DNA of 64,000 nt, from contig NZ_QBBX01000013.1 in assembly GCF_003073175.1 (NCBI RefSeq), positions 30,984 to 94,983 of the forward strand, written 5' to 3'. Position 1 is the first letter of the stretch; each line of letters starts with the position of its first letter. This document shows, in pieces, positions 9,841 to 17,364 of the stretch. Under the pieces are notes generated by a model. The model searched no databases, was not told the DNA's origin, and worked only from the letters and a program-made list of their open reading frames with translations. This DNA is from Peribacillus acanthi. Its GTDB lineage: Bacteria; Bacillota; Bacilli; Bacillales; DSM-1321. Made by a program: the position numbers and the translations under genes.

Positions 9841-9887
9841 AACACTTTTTACCAATTAAATTACTCCTAAAAGATTAAAAAAGTGTT
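9841..9887. repeat. Inverted repeat in the gap before the 181-aa gene
   Basis: AACACTTTTT (9841-9850) and AAAAAGTGTT (9878-9887) are perfect reverse complements separated by 27 bases. The 423-base gap (9586-10008) otherwise holds a GTTGGAAGG...CCTTAA stretch at 9913-9931 and a promoter, and no gene. Confidence 0.5.
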
Positions 9888-9968
9888 CAAAAAGTAGTGT
9901 ATACCTCGAGTGGTTGGAAGGTAATACCTTAAATTAATCGGGTGATTTATCCTAATATTTCCATAATA

Positions 9969-9977
9969 TGATATAAT
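9969..9977 (+). promoter_or_regulatory. Extended -10 promoter of the 181-aa gene
   Basis: TGATATAAT at 9969-9977 is a full extended -10 (TGnTATAAT), 32 bases before the GTG start at 10009. No clear -35 is visible, as is usual with extended -10 promoters. Confidence 0.6.
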
Positions 9978-10008
9978 TAATGGAAACTAGAAACGAGGAA
10001 GGTATAGA

Positions 10009-10554
10009 GTGAGTAAAATTATAGAAACATTTAAGAAGATACGCCTTCAAAAAACCTCTATTAACATTATGGGTCTACAACTTGAACTAGGAATGGAACA
10101 TTCAAAAGCATTGGCACCTGAACATCTTAGAGAGTTATACGTGATTCGTAACATTCTATCTCCCTTTTCATATCGTTATGAAAATATGAAAATACAATTA
10201 GAAGCGGATTTAGAAGCTGATGAAATTGACGAAGAAATGTTGCTAAACCACTTGATTGTACCTTTACATCAAGATGCCGTTAATTTATATCGAGATATTG
10301 CAAATCCCTTGTTAGGTAGTGAGGTTTTTCTGCTTATGGAAGAGGTCTATAGAGAAGCCATTATCGCATCGTTTGAATATGTTCATCATTTTGAATCATT
10401 ATCAATCATAGCCTTTCACGACAAAGAGGATTTAGAATACAACGAAGAAGAAATTGAACCGATGGTGGAAGGTATTTTAACAATCATTAAAATTACGGAT
10501 TTTTATATTGCTGACATAGAGAAAAAACTCAAAAAAGTGGATACGAAGAAATAG
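10009..10554 (+). CDS. Hypothetical acidic helical protein
   Basis: A 181-residue soluble protein I do not recognise. GAGGAAGG at 9995-10002 is 6 bases from the GTG start. The protein is predicted to be mostly helical and acidic (an EADLEADEIDEEM block and a glutamate-rich tail region), with no signal peptide, membrane helix or catalytic motif. It sits alone in the accessory island with its own promoter and a hairpin about 190 bases downstream, so it is probably a single-gene unit. Confidence 0.65.
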   Translation: MSKIIETFKKIRLQKTSINIMGLQLELGMEHSKALAPEHLRELYVIRNILSPFSYRYENMKIQLEADLEADEIDEEMLLNHLIVPLHQDAVNLYRDIANPLLGSEVFLLMEEVYREAIIASFEYVHHFESLSIIAFHDKEDLEYNEEEIEPMVEGILTIIKITDFYIADIEKKLKKVDTKK

Positions 10555-11157
10555 CTTATATTTTAATAAACTGTCTTTTGTATAATCGTCAGTCTGTTAG
10601 AGATTCGACGATCTATTTTATGAATATTTCTATCATCCTCACAATGGTGGCAAATGAATTGCTAGAGGATAAAGCAAAGTATGCGAAAAATGATTGTAGA
10701 TAATTAGATGCCACATGAAAGTTATAGCATTCTTTTCAAATGAAAGCCCCTCATTCTTGACAAGATGAGGGGTTAATCATTTCTCAATAACAAATTAAAA
10801 GAGGACTAGACGCATCAAGTCCCCTTAAGTGTAAGCCGGCCGAAGCTATACACCGCTATTAGGTGTATTCTACGTTATCATAATGGAGTCTATGCGTAAA
10901 AACAGCAGCTATCACTTCCCTCCGAAATGGACAAAATTCCTTAAATCTTTGTCAAAATCAGTGGAAGCGATTTTTACAAAAGATAGCATTTATTTTTGGC
11001 ACTCAATTTGAGCTCTTTTTTCATGGTTCATCAGACAATCTATACTTCCCAAGCATTCCTTTAAACAAAGTAAGGCTGAACGGGTGCTAATCCATTTAAA
11101 TTATTTTCACGTTTGGGGACAGTGAAAATCTACCAATACTTAAAGAATCAATTGTTA
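10555..11157. other. Gene-free stretch with hairpins
   Basis: No supportable gene in 600 bases. It contains a CCCCTCAT hairpin at 10747-10772 and a second hairpin with 8-bp arms ATTTTCAC / GTGAAAAT at about 11102-11128, placed just beyond the 3' end of the minus-strand fragment that follows. The rest looks like decayed sequence. Confidence 0.5.
10747..10772 (+). terminator. Candidate terminator hairpin
   Basis: CCCCTCAT (10747-10754) pairs with ATGAGGGG (10765-10772); only a poor T tract follows (TTAATCATTT). Confidence 0.5.
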
Positions 11158-11550
11158 TTACAAGCTGTCGATTATTCGCTTTGTCATCTCCAGCTTCGAT
11201 GAAAACCACTCAACCAGTCGTTCCTTCTGTTTATCAAGGGTTAGGAAATGCAGCAAGGAAGTCTCAAACCAGGCAAATACCTCCTGATTGTCTATCTGGT
11301 AGTAGTCAAACTTCTCACCGCTTCCCTCCCACTGTTTTTTCATCTTACTTGCAAACTCACTGTTCTTATTTCGATAGACTTGAACAAAGAGGACAGGGGG
11401 GGTATGATCTTTTACGCTTTCCATTTCGAACCCCATCATGATTTCTGTGTTTTCGTTCTGATAGGTAGCGGTCCAGAGGGAGTATCGGTTGTGAAGAGGA
11501 AGCTGCCCTTCAGATTGACAATACATTTGATAAGAAAAACAGTGCTGAGT
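11158..11550 (-). pseudogene. C-terminal fragment of an unidentified protein
   Basis: An open frame runs from 11550 down to the stop at 11158; the first ATG is at 11526. The 122-residue product has a protein-like composition with many aromatic residues (DYYQIDNQEVFAWFETS) and reads like the C-terminal part of a longer protein. No ribosome site precedes the ATG, and its 5' portion overlaps the 5' portion of a truncated plus-strand frame, so the junction near 11470-11550 appears to have joined two broken genes tail to head. It could also be an intact small gene with a weak start. Confidence 0.45.
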
Positions 11551-12047
11551 CTAGCAAATATTTGAATGATATTCTGAGTCGCGTAAATACAACATTATTT
11601 AGGGACTTCACGTATCGCATGGCAAAATGGTTGGATGATAATCGCCTTTTTTATAGACCCGATGACTTCCTATTCGCTGCTCGTGAGATTTTTAAAGATT
11701 ATTTTAGTGAATGTGGCATGGATGTACCACCTTGGTTTCCAGAGAGAATCTTCAACGATTTCGATAATCGTGGCAAGTTAATCTGGAGAGAACACTTCCG
11801 TACCAACCGAGAATATTTTGATGTCCGTCACGATAACTCTATTTTTATCCGAATTGATGAATTTGCTCAGAATCCAAAAGACAAGAGAAATATAACGAAC
11901 TTCCTACCACCAGATTGTATCCAAGAAGATAGTTCCATTCTAGTAGTCAGTAAAGAGATATTCTTTAAATTTATAGGAGTTAATATAAAGCATGACAAGT
12001 CATTATTTAGTAAAATGAGAGATTATCTAATTAGAAAAGAAATGTGA
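11469..12047 (+). pseudogene. C-terminal fragment of an unidentified protein (5' truncated)
   Basis: The frame is open from 11469 to the TGA at 12045-12047 and looks coding throughout. The first usable start is a TTG at 11562 without a ribosome site, giving 161 residues. The product contains an aromatic, acidic segment (WLDDNRLFYRPDDFLFAAR) and a basic tail. Coding-like sequence continues upstream of the TTG into the region shared with the antisense fragment, so the gene probably lost its 5' part. No family was recognised. Confidence 0.45.
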
Positions 12048-12188
12048 TTCTTCAATGAGTGGACAAGCTTGAACCAGGGCAAATACAAATATAAGGTCTA
12101 TAGAATCCCTAATGGTTCAGATTGAGGTGTCGATGTTTTAGAGGGTTAAGAAACGATAGAAATACAAACTAATAAAGCAGGTGTATTT

Positions 12189-13031
12189 ATGACAGTAAGC
12201 GAATCGAATTTAAAAAGAACTCTAAAAAAAGATAGTGATCTTACAGGGAAGTTAGTTTTTGTAAGAAAAAGAAGGGATGACGAAGCAAAGAAAATCCAAA
12301 CTATCTCTAAAAAGAGAAATTTGGCAGGATCAGATTTTCAAAGATTGGAACGACATCAGAAAAACCTACTTAAATATGAAAAAGAAATGACACAGATAAT
12401 GGAACAGATTCGTAAAAATATTGATGATATTAATAGATATAAGGAAAGAGTAGAGAAGGAAAAGAAAAGGGAATACGATATAATGCTGAAGTCCATACAA
12501 TCTCAGAAAAGTATGAATGAAAATTATTTGAATAGTGTTTCGGAAATATCAAGAAAAATTAACCAATTGGCAGAAGATATTAAACATACGGCTAAGGAAA
12601 AGGAGATTATTGAATTTGATGTGTTTTTGTCACATTCAAGCCTTGACAAGAAAACACTTGTTACAGAGTTGTCAGAAAAATTAAGTGAAAAAGGGTTAAA
12701 AGTTTTTGAAGATGTCAAAGTTTTTAGAATAGGCCAAAGTCAAACAGACATGATGAATATGGGGATTTTAAATTCAAGATTCGTTGTTGTTTTCCTATCC
12801 TCCAACTTTATTAAGAGTGGTTGGTCTGATTATGAATTCAAAAGCTTTTTAAATCGAGAGATAAATGAAAAAAGGATAATAATATTACCCATATGGCATA
12901 ATGTATCAGTTGAAGAAGTACGACAATACAACCCATATATGGTAGATAAATTTGCGTTAAGTACTGATAAGTTTAATATAAATGAAATTGTAGAACATAT
13001 ATATGATGTAGTTTCAATGTCAAAGGAATAA
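12189..13031 (+). CDS. Coiled-coil TIR-domain protein
   Basis: A 280-residue protein with a basic, heptad-rich coiled coil (residues about 20-135) followed by a C-terminal TIR domain (about 142-275). The TIR signature DVFLSHSSLDK is at 144-154, and E216 in WSDYEF matches the glutamate that bacterial TIR domains use for NAD+ cleavage or cyclic ADP-ribose synthesis. Bacterial TIR proteins frequently act in anti-phage defence. The coiled coil could mediate oligomer formation on activation. It lies next to an AbiF-like gene and an integrase, which fits a small defence island. No second gene such as ThsA lies directly beside it, so it would have to work alone or with a distant partner. Confidence 0.88.
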   Translation: MTVSESNLKRTLKKDSDLTGKLVFVRKRRDDEAKKIQTISKKRNLAGSDFQRLERHQKNLLKYEKEMTQIMEQIRKNIDDINRYKERVEKEKKREYDIMLKSIQSQKSMNENYLNSVSEISRKINQLAEDIKHTAKEKEIIEFDVFLSHSSLDKKTLVTELSEKLSEKGLKVFEDVKVFRIGQSQTDMMNMGILNSRFVVVFLSSNFIKSGWSDYEFKSFLNREINEKRIIILPIWHNVSVEEVRQYNPYMVDKFALSTDKFNINEIVEHIYDVVSMSKE

Positions 13032-13316
13032 AATTTAAAACGGTAATAAATGGGTTGTTACGAAAATCAAACTAGGTAATTTCTCTGTCTTTTTAATAGA
13101 CGTAATAAAAATAAATTACTCTATCCAAAGTTACTGAAATCTTTAAGGTCAGTAAAGTAGAACTTGAGCTAAAGAGTTTACTCGTTAATTATTTTATATG
13201 GGAAAGCCTTTATGTCTAATCATATTAACAAAATAATCAAATAGCTAATCAACTATTTTGTAGAAAAATAGAAATAATATTTAGATAAATAATATCCAAT
13301 TATTACTTAAATAAAT

Positions 13317-13345
13317 TTGACTATGTTAGTAAAATATTATACACT
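13317..13345 (+). promoter_or_regulatory. Promoter of the upstream AbiF-associated RNA
   Basis: TTGACT (13317-13322) and TACACT (13340-13345) are separated by exactly 17 bases, placing the start near 13352, just ahead of the conserved RNA block. The upstream part of this 420-base gap (13032-13316) is very AT rich and shows nothing else. Confidence 0.55.
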
Positions 13346-13354
13346 CAAATTAAC

Positions 13355-13432
13355 CGTTGGAAGGCAAGGGTAGTGCCTTAATCCAAATATTCCATTTGCG
13401 GGATTAAGAATGGTATACCATTCTTTTTTTTT
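13355..13432 (+). ncRNA. Structured RNA upstream of the AbiF-like gene (copy 1)
   Basis: The segment can fold as TGGAA (13358-13362), a hairpin AGGC/GCCT, then a stem TTAATCC / GGATTAA enclosing a loop with TTCCA. That loop can pair back to TGGAA, forming a pseudoknot. It ends in a perfect terminator, GAATGGTATACCATTC (13408-13423) plus nine T. The AbiF gene starts 18 bases after the T run with its own ribosome site. Position and shape match the known abiF RNA motif found upstream of Abi_2 genes. A near-copy follows the gene at 14438. The RNA is inferred to act as antitoxin or guide-like regulator of the HEPN protein. Confidence 0.8.
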
Positions 13433-13450
13433 GTCCAAAGGAGGTAAAAT

Positions 13451-14410
13451 ATGTCAAATCTAGATACACCCCTAACTTTGGAAGATCAAATATTTTTAAT
13501 GAAAACTTATGTGAATTTTAGACAAAGAACAAAAATGAGAACCATACTTCAAAAAGAGGGTTACTTTAGAGTTAGTAGGTATGGTAAATACCTTTTATCA
13601 TATACACATATCCTTCGATCTAAACCAGAACAAAAGCTATTATTTGATTTATATGATTTTGACGTTGCATTAAGAGGAATATTTTTCAAATATACGCAAA
13701 AAGCAGAAATACAAATAAAAAATCATATAGCAAATGCAGTTTCATTAAAACTAAATGATTCTACTTTCTATCTAGATACTAATTCATATACTCCTTCTCA
13801 GGGAGAAAGTGATAGAAATAAAAGGGCGCGTTATATTAGCAAGTTTCCTAAATTTTATACTGACTTAAAAAAAGCAGAAAATAGATTAATAGCAAAACCA
13901 CATCTATATCCAGAATTAAACAGTTATCGAAGAGGTGGACCAAGGTACAGAAAGAGAATTCCAGCATGGACAGCATTTATGTATTTTGATTTTGGTACCA
14001 TTGAACATATATATGCCTACCTAAGAGGTGATCTGAAAAAAGAGGTTCTAAGATATGGATTTCCTAATACTACAAGAAAAAATATCAGTAAATTGGATAC
14101 TAAAAATATGGATACTTGGATTGCTGCAATCAGAAATTTAAGGAATACATGTTCACATCATAATATGTTAACAGGAAAGACATCGTCGATTGTGCATCTT
14201 GATAGGCTTGATACAATAAATACTTTACCAAATGATACCGATTTATTCTCAAGAATGTATGCTCTAAAAAAAATATTGGCACCTAATGATAGTGAATTAT
14301 TAAAAGAGGATTTGAAAAAGCTAATAAAGAAAACGAATTTCAGTATTTACTCATTTAATGTATTGCCTAGGAATTGGGAATTATTATATAACAACATACA
14401 TAATTTTTAA
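13451..14410 (+). CDS. AbiF/AbiD-like Abi_2 family HEPN protein
   Basis: A 319-residue Abi_2-family protein (abortive infection). AAAGGAGG at 13437-13444 supports the ATG. The N-terminal region has the family's typical KEGYFRVSRYGKYLL block (about 36-50), and the C-terminal HEPN motif RNTCSHHN at about 231-238 supplies R231 and H236, an Rx4H ribonuclease signature. Members of this family halt growth by RNA cleavage on phage infection, and published work ties them to adjacent non-coding RNAs and to the ancestry of Cas13. The gene is flanked by two copies of a structured RNA, each with its own terminator, and lies 420 bases after a TIR gene. Transcription from the upstream promoter must pass the RNA terminator to reach it, so expression is probably set by readthrough. 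Confidence 0.88.
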   Translation: MSNLDTPLTLEDQIFLMKTYVNFRQRTKMRTILQKEGYFRVSRYGKYLLSYTHILRSKPEQKLLFDLYDFDVALRGIFFKYTQKAEIQIKNHIANAVSLKLNDSTFYLDTNSYTPSQGESDRNKRARYISKFPKFYTDLKKAENRLIAKPHLYPELNSYRRGGPRYRKRIPAWTAFMYFDFGTIEHIYAYLRGDLKKEVLRYGFPNTTRKNISKLDTKNMDTWIAAIRNLRNTCSHHNMLTGKTSSIVHLDRLDTINTLPNDTDLFSRMYALKKILAPNDSELLKEDLKKLIKKTNFSIYSFNVLPRNWELLYNNIHNF

Positions 14411-14425
14411 TCATAAGCATAAAAC

Positions 14426-14431
14426 TATAAT
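14426..14431 (+). promoter_or_regulatory. -10 box of the downstream AbiF-associated RNA
   Basis: A consensus TATAAT at 14426-14431 places a transcription start near 14438, exactly where the second RNA copy begins. No good -35 is seen. Confidence 0.55.
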
Positions 14432-14437
14432 ATACCA

Positions 14438-14514
14438 CTGGAAGGCATGGGTCATGCCCTAATCCAAATATTCCATTTGTGGGGAGAGTATTGCTAAATG
14501 CAATACTCTCTTTT
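14438..14514 (+). ncRNA. Structured RNA downstream of the AbiF-like gene (copy 2)
   Basis: Second copy of the RNA that precedes the gene. TGGAA is at 14439-14443, followed by a perfect hairpin GGCATG-GGT-CATGCC (14444-14458), then the block AATCCAAATATTCCATTTG shared base for base with copy 1, including TTCCA for the pseudoknot. It ends in an 11-bp perfect terminator stem (14484-14494 with 14500-14510) and TTTT. Loop and stem sequences outside the shared block differ from copy 1 while pairing is kept, which is compensatory change within one genome. Confidence 0.75.
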
Positions 14515-14823
14515 GTATGCATATAATTATTATGGGTTGATGAATTTATCAAGTTACAAATACCCAGTTGTGAGTCGCTGTTTATATATTATTCACTAAG
14601 AGAAGAAGGAAATAACAAAATTAGTATAATAAATTCAGCAGTAAAACTTTGGAATAAGACTGCGAAAAAATTTTTTTTAATACTTGAGATCGCCATTCAT
14701 TTTTCACATTTTGTATAGTTGCAATCAATTGTGGCTGTTTGTTGATAAGGAAAGATTATTCATCGTGGTGTGAAAGATTAATGTAAATACCGAGTTTCTT
14801 CTATTATATATACATACAAAAAA

Positions 14824-14854
14824 AGGTCCTTTCTTTAGACAAAGAGTAGGACCT
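14824..14854. terminator. Terminator of the integrase gene
   Basis: AGGTCCT (14824-14830) pairs with AGGACCT (14848-14854), with further CTTT/AAAG pairing inside. A runs on the left give a T tract for the minus-strand integrase. The 300 bases between 14515 and 14823 show no gene. Confidence 0.75.
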
Positions 14855-14860
14855 CATTTT

Positions 14861-15811
14861 TTATAAATTCTTCAAAATACTACTCGCATTATTTTTATAC
14901 CTCAAACCAGCCTGTACATACCGGTCGACCATTTCTCTGGTTTTGTGTCCGGTTTGTTTCATGATTGCGATATCGGTCATCCCCATCATGGCTGCACTCG
15001 TTGAAAGTCCGCTTCTTAAACTATGTCCGGCAAAGTCCTTCGAGTCCATCCCAATTTTTTCGATGTACTTCTTCACAATATGGGCCACGGATTGATCACT
15101 TAACCGGTCCTTAATGTTCCCATGACGATCTATCGCCCGAAAGAGGGGACCCGTGGTAATTCCGGATGTTTTGACCCAGTCACGCACCGCTTTCACCGGA
15201 CAATACTCATTGTGGGTGAACACCACGGCCTTGATGAGGTCGTCATTGTTTGTTTTCGTTTCCCGGATTCGTACATCCATCCCCAAGTCATTGACTTCAA
15301 GGTCTTCGATGTTGATAGCGACTAGTTCTGACCGCCGGCTTGCAAGGGCAAACCCCAACAACAAAATGGCTTTATCCCGAATTCCAATCAAGGTGGAGGT
15401 GTCGATTTGATCCAGTAGTTGAGGGAGTACCGGCAACATTAACGCACGTTTCGATTCCTGGCGCGATCCTTTTTCCCGCTTGATTCCTTCAAGGAGTGTC
15501 TGCACCTCGATTTGTCGGGTGGGATTTCCTTGCCTGTGAAATCGATGGGCTTGACTGATGGAAGAGAGACGTCTTCGAAGAGTAGAGAATTTATGAGTTT
15601 CAGCAAGGTCTGAGAGATACAGGCAAATCGTTCCGACATCCGCTGGAAGAGGGGAGCGCTTATGTAGGTCGCACCACTCGGTGAAATGCTTCCAATCGGC
15701 GGAGTAACTTTTCTGGGTGTTCTTGCTTTTGGAGTTCTGGATGTAAAATTTAATGCGCTCGAGTTTTTCCTTGTCCATTTCGATAAACCGATCATGTTGT
15801 GGTACGAGCAT
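14861..15811 (-). CDS. Tyrosine recombinase / integrase
   Basis: A 316-residue phage-integrase-family site-specific recombinase. The N-terminal SAM-like core-binding region occupies about residues 15-100. The catalytic domain shows the first arginine in ALASRRSELVAI, a lysine in RETKTN, the H-x-x-R box HSLRSG, the second histidine in GHKTRE and the nucleophilic tyrosine in VDRYVQAG. GGGGGG-rich ribosome site lies a few bases ahead of the ATG at 15811. It lies at the right edge of the ATPase/TIR/AbiF island and is a plausible integrase for it, although no attachment-site pair was found. Confidence 0.9.
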   Translation of the reverse strand: MLVPQHDRFIEMDKEKLERIKFYIQNSKSKNTQKSYSADWKHFTEWCDLHKRSPLPADVGTICLYLSDLAETHKFSTLRRRLSSISQAHRFHRQGNPTRQIEVQTLLEGIKREKGSRQESKRALMLPVLPQLLDQIDTSTLIGIRDKAILLLGFALASRRSELVAINIEDLEVNDLGMDVRIRETKTNNDDLIKAVVFTHNEYCPVKAVRDWVKTSGITTGPLFRAIDRHGNIKDRLSDQSVAHIVKKYIEKIGMDSKDFAGHSLRSGLSTSAAMMGMTDIAIMKQTGHKTREMVDRYVQAGLRYKNNASSILKNL

Positions 15812-16440
15812 AGTTTCCCCCCTTGATTATGGTTTGTCTGTTTTTAACTATTGATAATCATATATTATCGTTACTTAGAACCAAAGTAAAGTTTGTAAGG
15901 ACATTTTTTACCAATATGGTTGATTGGGAGAGATAAAAGGATTATGTACACTCACTCCCTTTCAATCTTAGTATTTGGAAAAAACTAGTGTGTGTGAGAG
16001 GAGTATTCTGACGAACTTAAAAGTGGTTTCTTGAACCTTGGTACATTTAATTTAATCTGAGAGAGCTATGTAAAACTAGAGCATTAATGAAATTTTACCT
16101 ATACGCATTCTTTCTGTTCCCTAGCTCATTATCATTAAAAATGCTGCCTATTGAAACCTTGAATCCAATGTCACCCATTGGGAATAACGTAATTTTCATC
16201 TTTCCCAAAAACAGGATATTTTGTTCCCTAACAATTCATTCTCTTATCCTTTATAATGGTTTATGGAATGGTAATAGTTTTTGATTACAGTTAAATAATT
16301 GGGTAGATTGGTAAAGGTGGTTAAAAGAGAATAGGGTTTTCTCGTCCAATTGCCCATGCATAAATACTCAAAAAATTTTGTCAATTTTATGTTACAATGA
16401 TAGAATTAGTAATAAATATCTAATACTATCATTGATACTT
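15812..16440. other. Gene-free leader region ahead of the riboswitch
   Basis: About 630 bases without a supportable gene; a 65-codon frame at 16087-16284 has no ribosome site and an unconvincing composition. Near the end, TGTTACAAT at 16390-16398 is a candidate extended -10 promoter for the riboswitch transcript. Confidence 0.45.
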
Positions 16441-16530
16441 TCCGATACCGCAAACCAAATGAAAGTTTGGGACGCAAAGCTATGGGCCTAAAGAGCATTT
16501 CTATGGTTGCCAGGTTGCCGAAGAAAGGTT
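16441..16530 (+). promoter_or_regulatory. Cyclic-di-GMP-I (GEMM-I) riboswitch
   Basis: The block GCAAACC...GGGACGCAAAGC...GGGCCTAAAG...ATGGTTGCCAGGTTGCC carries the conserved core of the c-di-GMP-I aptamer: GACGCAAAGC after the first helix, the TATGGGCCTAA internal segment and the terminal GGTTGCCAGGTTGCC. A strong terminator follows at 16536, so ligand binding most likely controls transcription termination. The controlled gene starts at 16659 and encodes a REC-PAS-GGDEF-EAL-LuxR protein that would make or break c-di-GMP, so this would be feedback control. The gene is now split by a transposon 92 bases into its coding sequence. Confidence 0.93.
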
Positions 16531-16535
16531 GGTCC

Positions 16536-16568
16536 AAAACCACCTCTTGCGCTAGGTGGTTTTATTTT
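16536..16568 (+). terminator. Riboswitch expression-platform terminator
   Basis: AAAACCACCT (16536-16545) and AGGTGGTTTT (16554-16563) form a perfect 10-bp stem, followed by ATTTTTG. It lies directly after the aptamer. Confidence 0.88.
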
Positions 16569-16658
16569 TGCTTTTTACTAATTTTTATAGAATTTATTGG
16601 AAACATCCATAGAACCAAGAACATCGTAAACTTTCTTTAATACCAGGAGGTGCTTATC

Positions 16659-16750
16659 ATGACTGGGATAGAAAAGGTAAATATCCTCTTAGTGGACGAC
16701 AGACCAGAGAATTTGATTGCCTTGGAGGCAATTATTGAAAAAAACGAGTA
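16659..16750 (+). pseudogene. 5' piece of transposon-split REC-PAS-GGDEF-EAL-LuxR gene
   Basis: AGGAGG (16645-16650) precedes an ATG at 16659. The first 30 codons encode the start of a receiver domain (NILLVDDRPENLIALEAII), and the frame then runs into the transposon, where TAG follows at once. The last five bases, GAGTA, are the target duplication. Joining 16750 directly to 23272 restores a continuous 836-codon frame (EKNE followed by YNIIKASSGEE), which proves the two pieces were one gene. Confidence 0.93.
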
Positions 16751-16788
16751 GGGGTAGCTCCAACAATTTGTCATAAAACCCACTCTAA
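16751..16788 (+). repeat. Left inverted repeat of the first Tn3 element
   Basis: 38-bp terminal repeat starting GGGGTAGC; the target duplication GAGTA abuts it at 16746-16750. The 300 bases inside it (16789-17090) show no gene. Confidence 0.92.
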
Positions 16789-17090
16789 TACAAATAATGG
16801 AAGTTATTTATTGAATAAATCTATTATTTAACACATTTTTTTGTTTAGAATTTTCATCAGATTTCTATTCCAACAAAACGATGCGATAGCAATAGCAGAG
16901 GGTAGTTGTGTTGGAAAGTGGATTTATAAGTTAAAGAAAAAACGCTAACAGTAGGAGATTTTCTTGAAAAAAATATGGTTAATGGAGTAAGGTAAGAAAT
17001 TATACCTATTTGTTTTTATACCAGTGACGCACTTATTTTCACTAAGGGGGCTATCTACAGCATTTTGAAAAAAATAACACTAATCTATAA

Positions 17091-17130
17091 AAATGAAAAA
17101 AGCTGATCGATTAATCAGCTTTTTTCATTT
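17091..17130. terminator. Terminator of the passenger operon
   Basis: AATGAAAAAAGCTGAT pairs with ATCAGCTTTTTTCATT around 17092-17129, giving T tracts on both strands. It lies downstream of the minus-strand passenger genes. Confidence 0.8.
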
Positions 17131-17220
17131 CATAGATTAATATTTCATTAATTGAGGTACTTAGGCACATAAAAATCCCTATAATCTAGTACTATACCTA
17201 TGTGAAGGTTATTCAAATAG

Positions 17221-17352
17221 TTAATTATTGTTTTTATTATTTCGAGATTTACGAATAATTAATTTTGTAAATAATATAACCAGGAAGATAATTATTCCCA
17301 GATTAACAAGTTGCACGGTAACATCAATCCAATTTATATTCCAAGTGCTCAA
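17221..17352 (-). CDS. 43-residue single-span membrane protein
   Basis: A short gene missed by length filters. AAGGAGGG (17359-17366) overlaps the stop of the upstream DNRLRE gene and is 6 bases from a TTG at 17352. The product begins MSTWNINWIDV, has one membrane helix (about residues 13-33, rich in Ile/Leu/Val) and a basic, asparagine-rich tail ending RKSRNNKNNN, so the C-terminus should face the cytoplasm. Coupling to the exported passenger suggests it assists, anchors or protects against that protein. The shape resembles small immunity or holin-like proteins, but no homology is claimed. Confidence 0.7.
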   Translation of the reverse strand: MSTWNINWIDVTVQLVNLGIIIFLVILFTKLIIRKSRNNKNNN

Positions 17353-17364
17353 AATTGTCCCTCC

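Noticed and set aside
11181..11565. Two plus-strand frames opposite the minus-strand fragment
   Set aside because: No ribosome sites, and composition typical of antisense reading of a coding sequence.
16087..16284. 65-codon plus-strand frame
   Set aside because: No ribosome site, and its composition is not protein-like; it lies in the riboswitch leader region.
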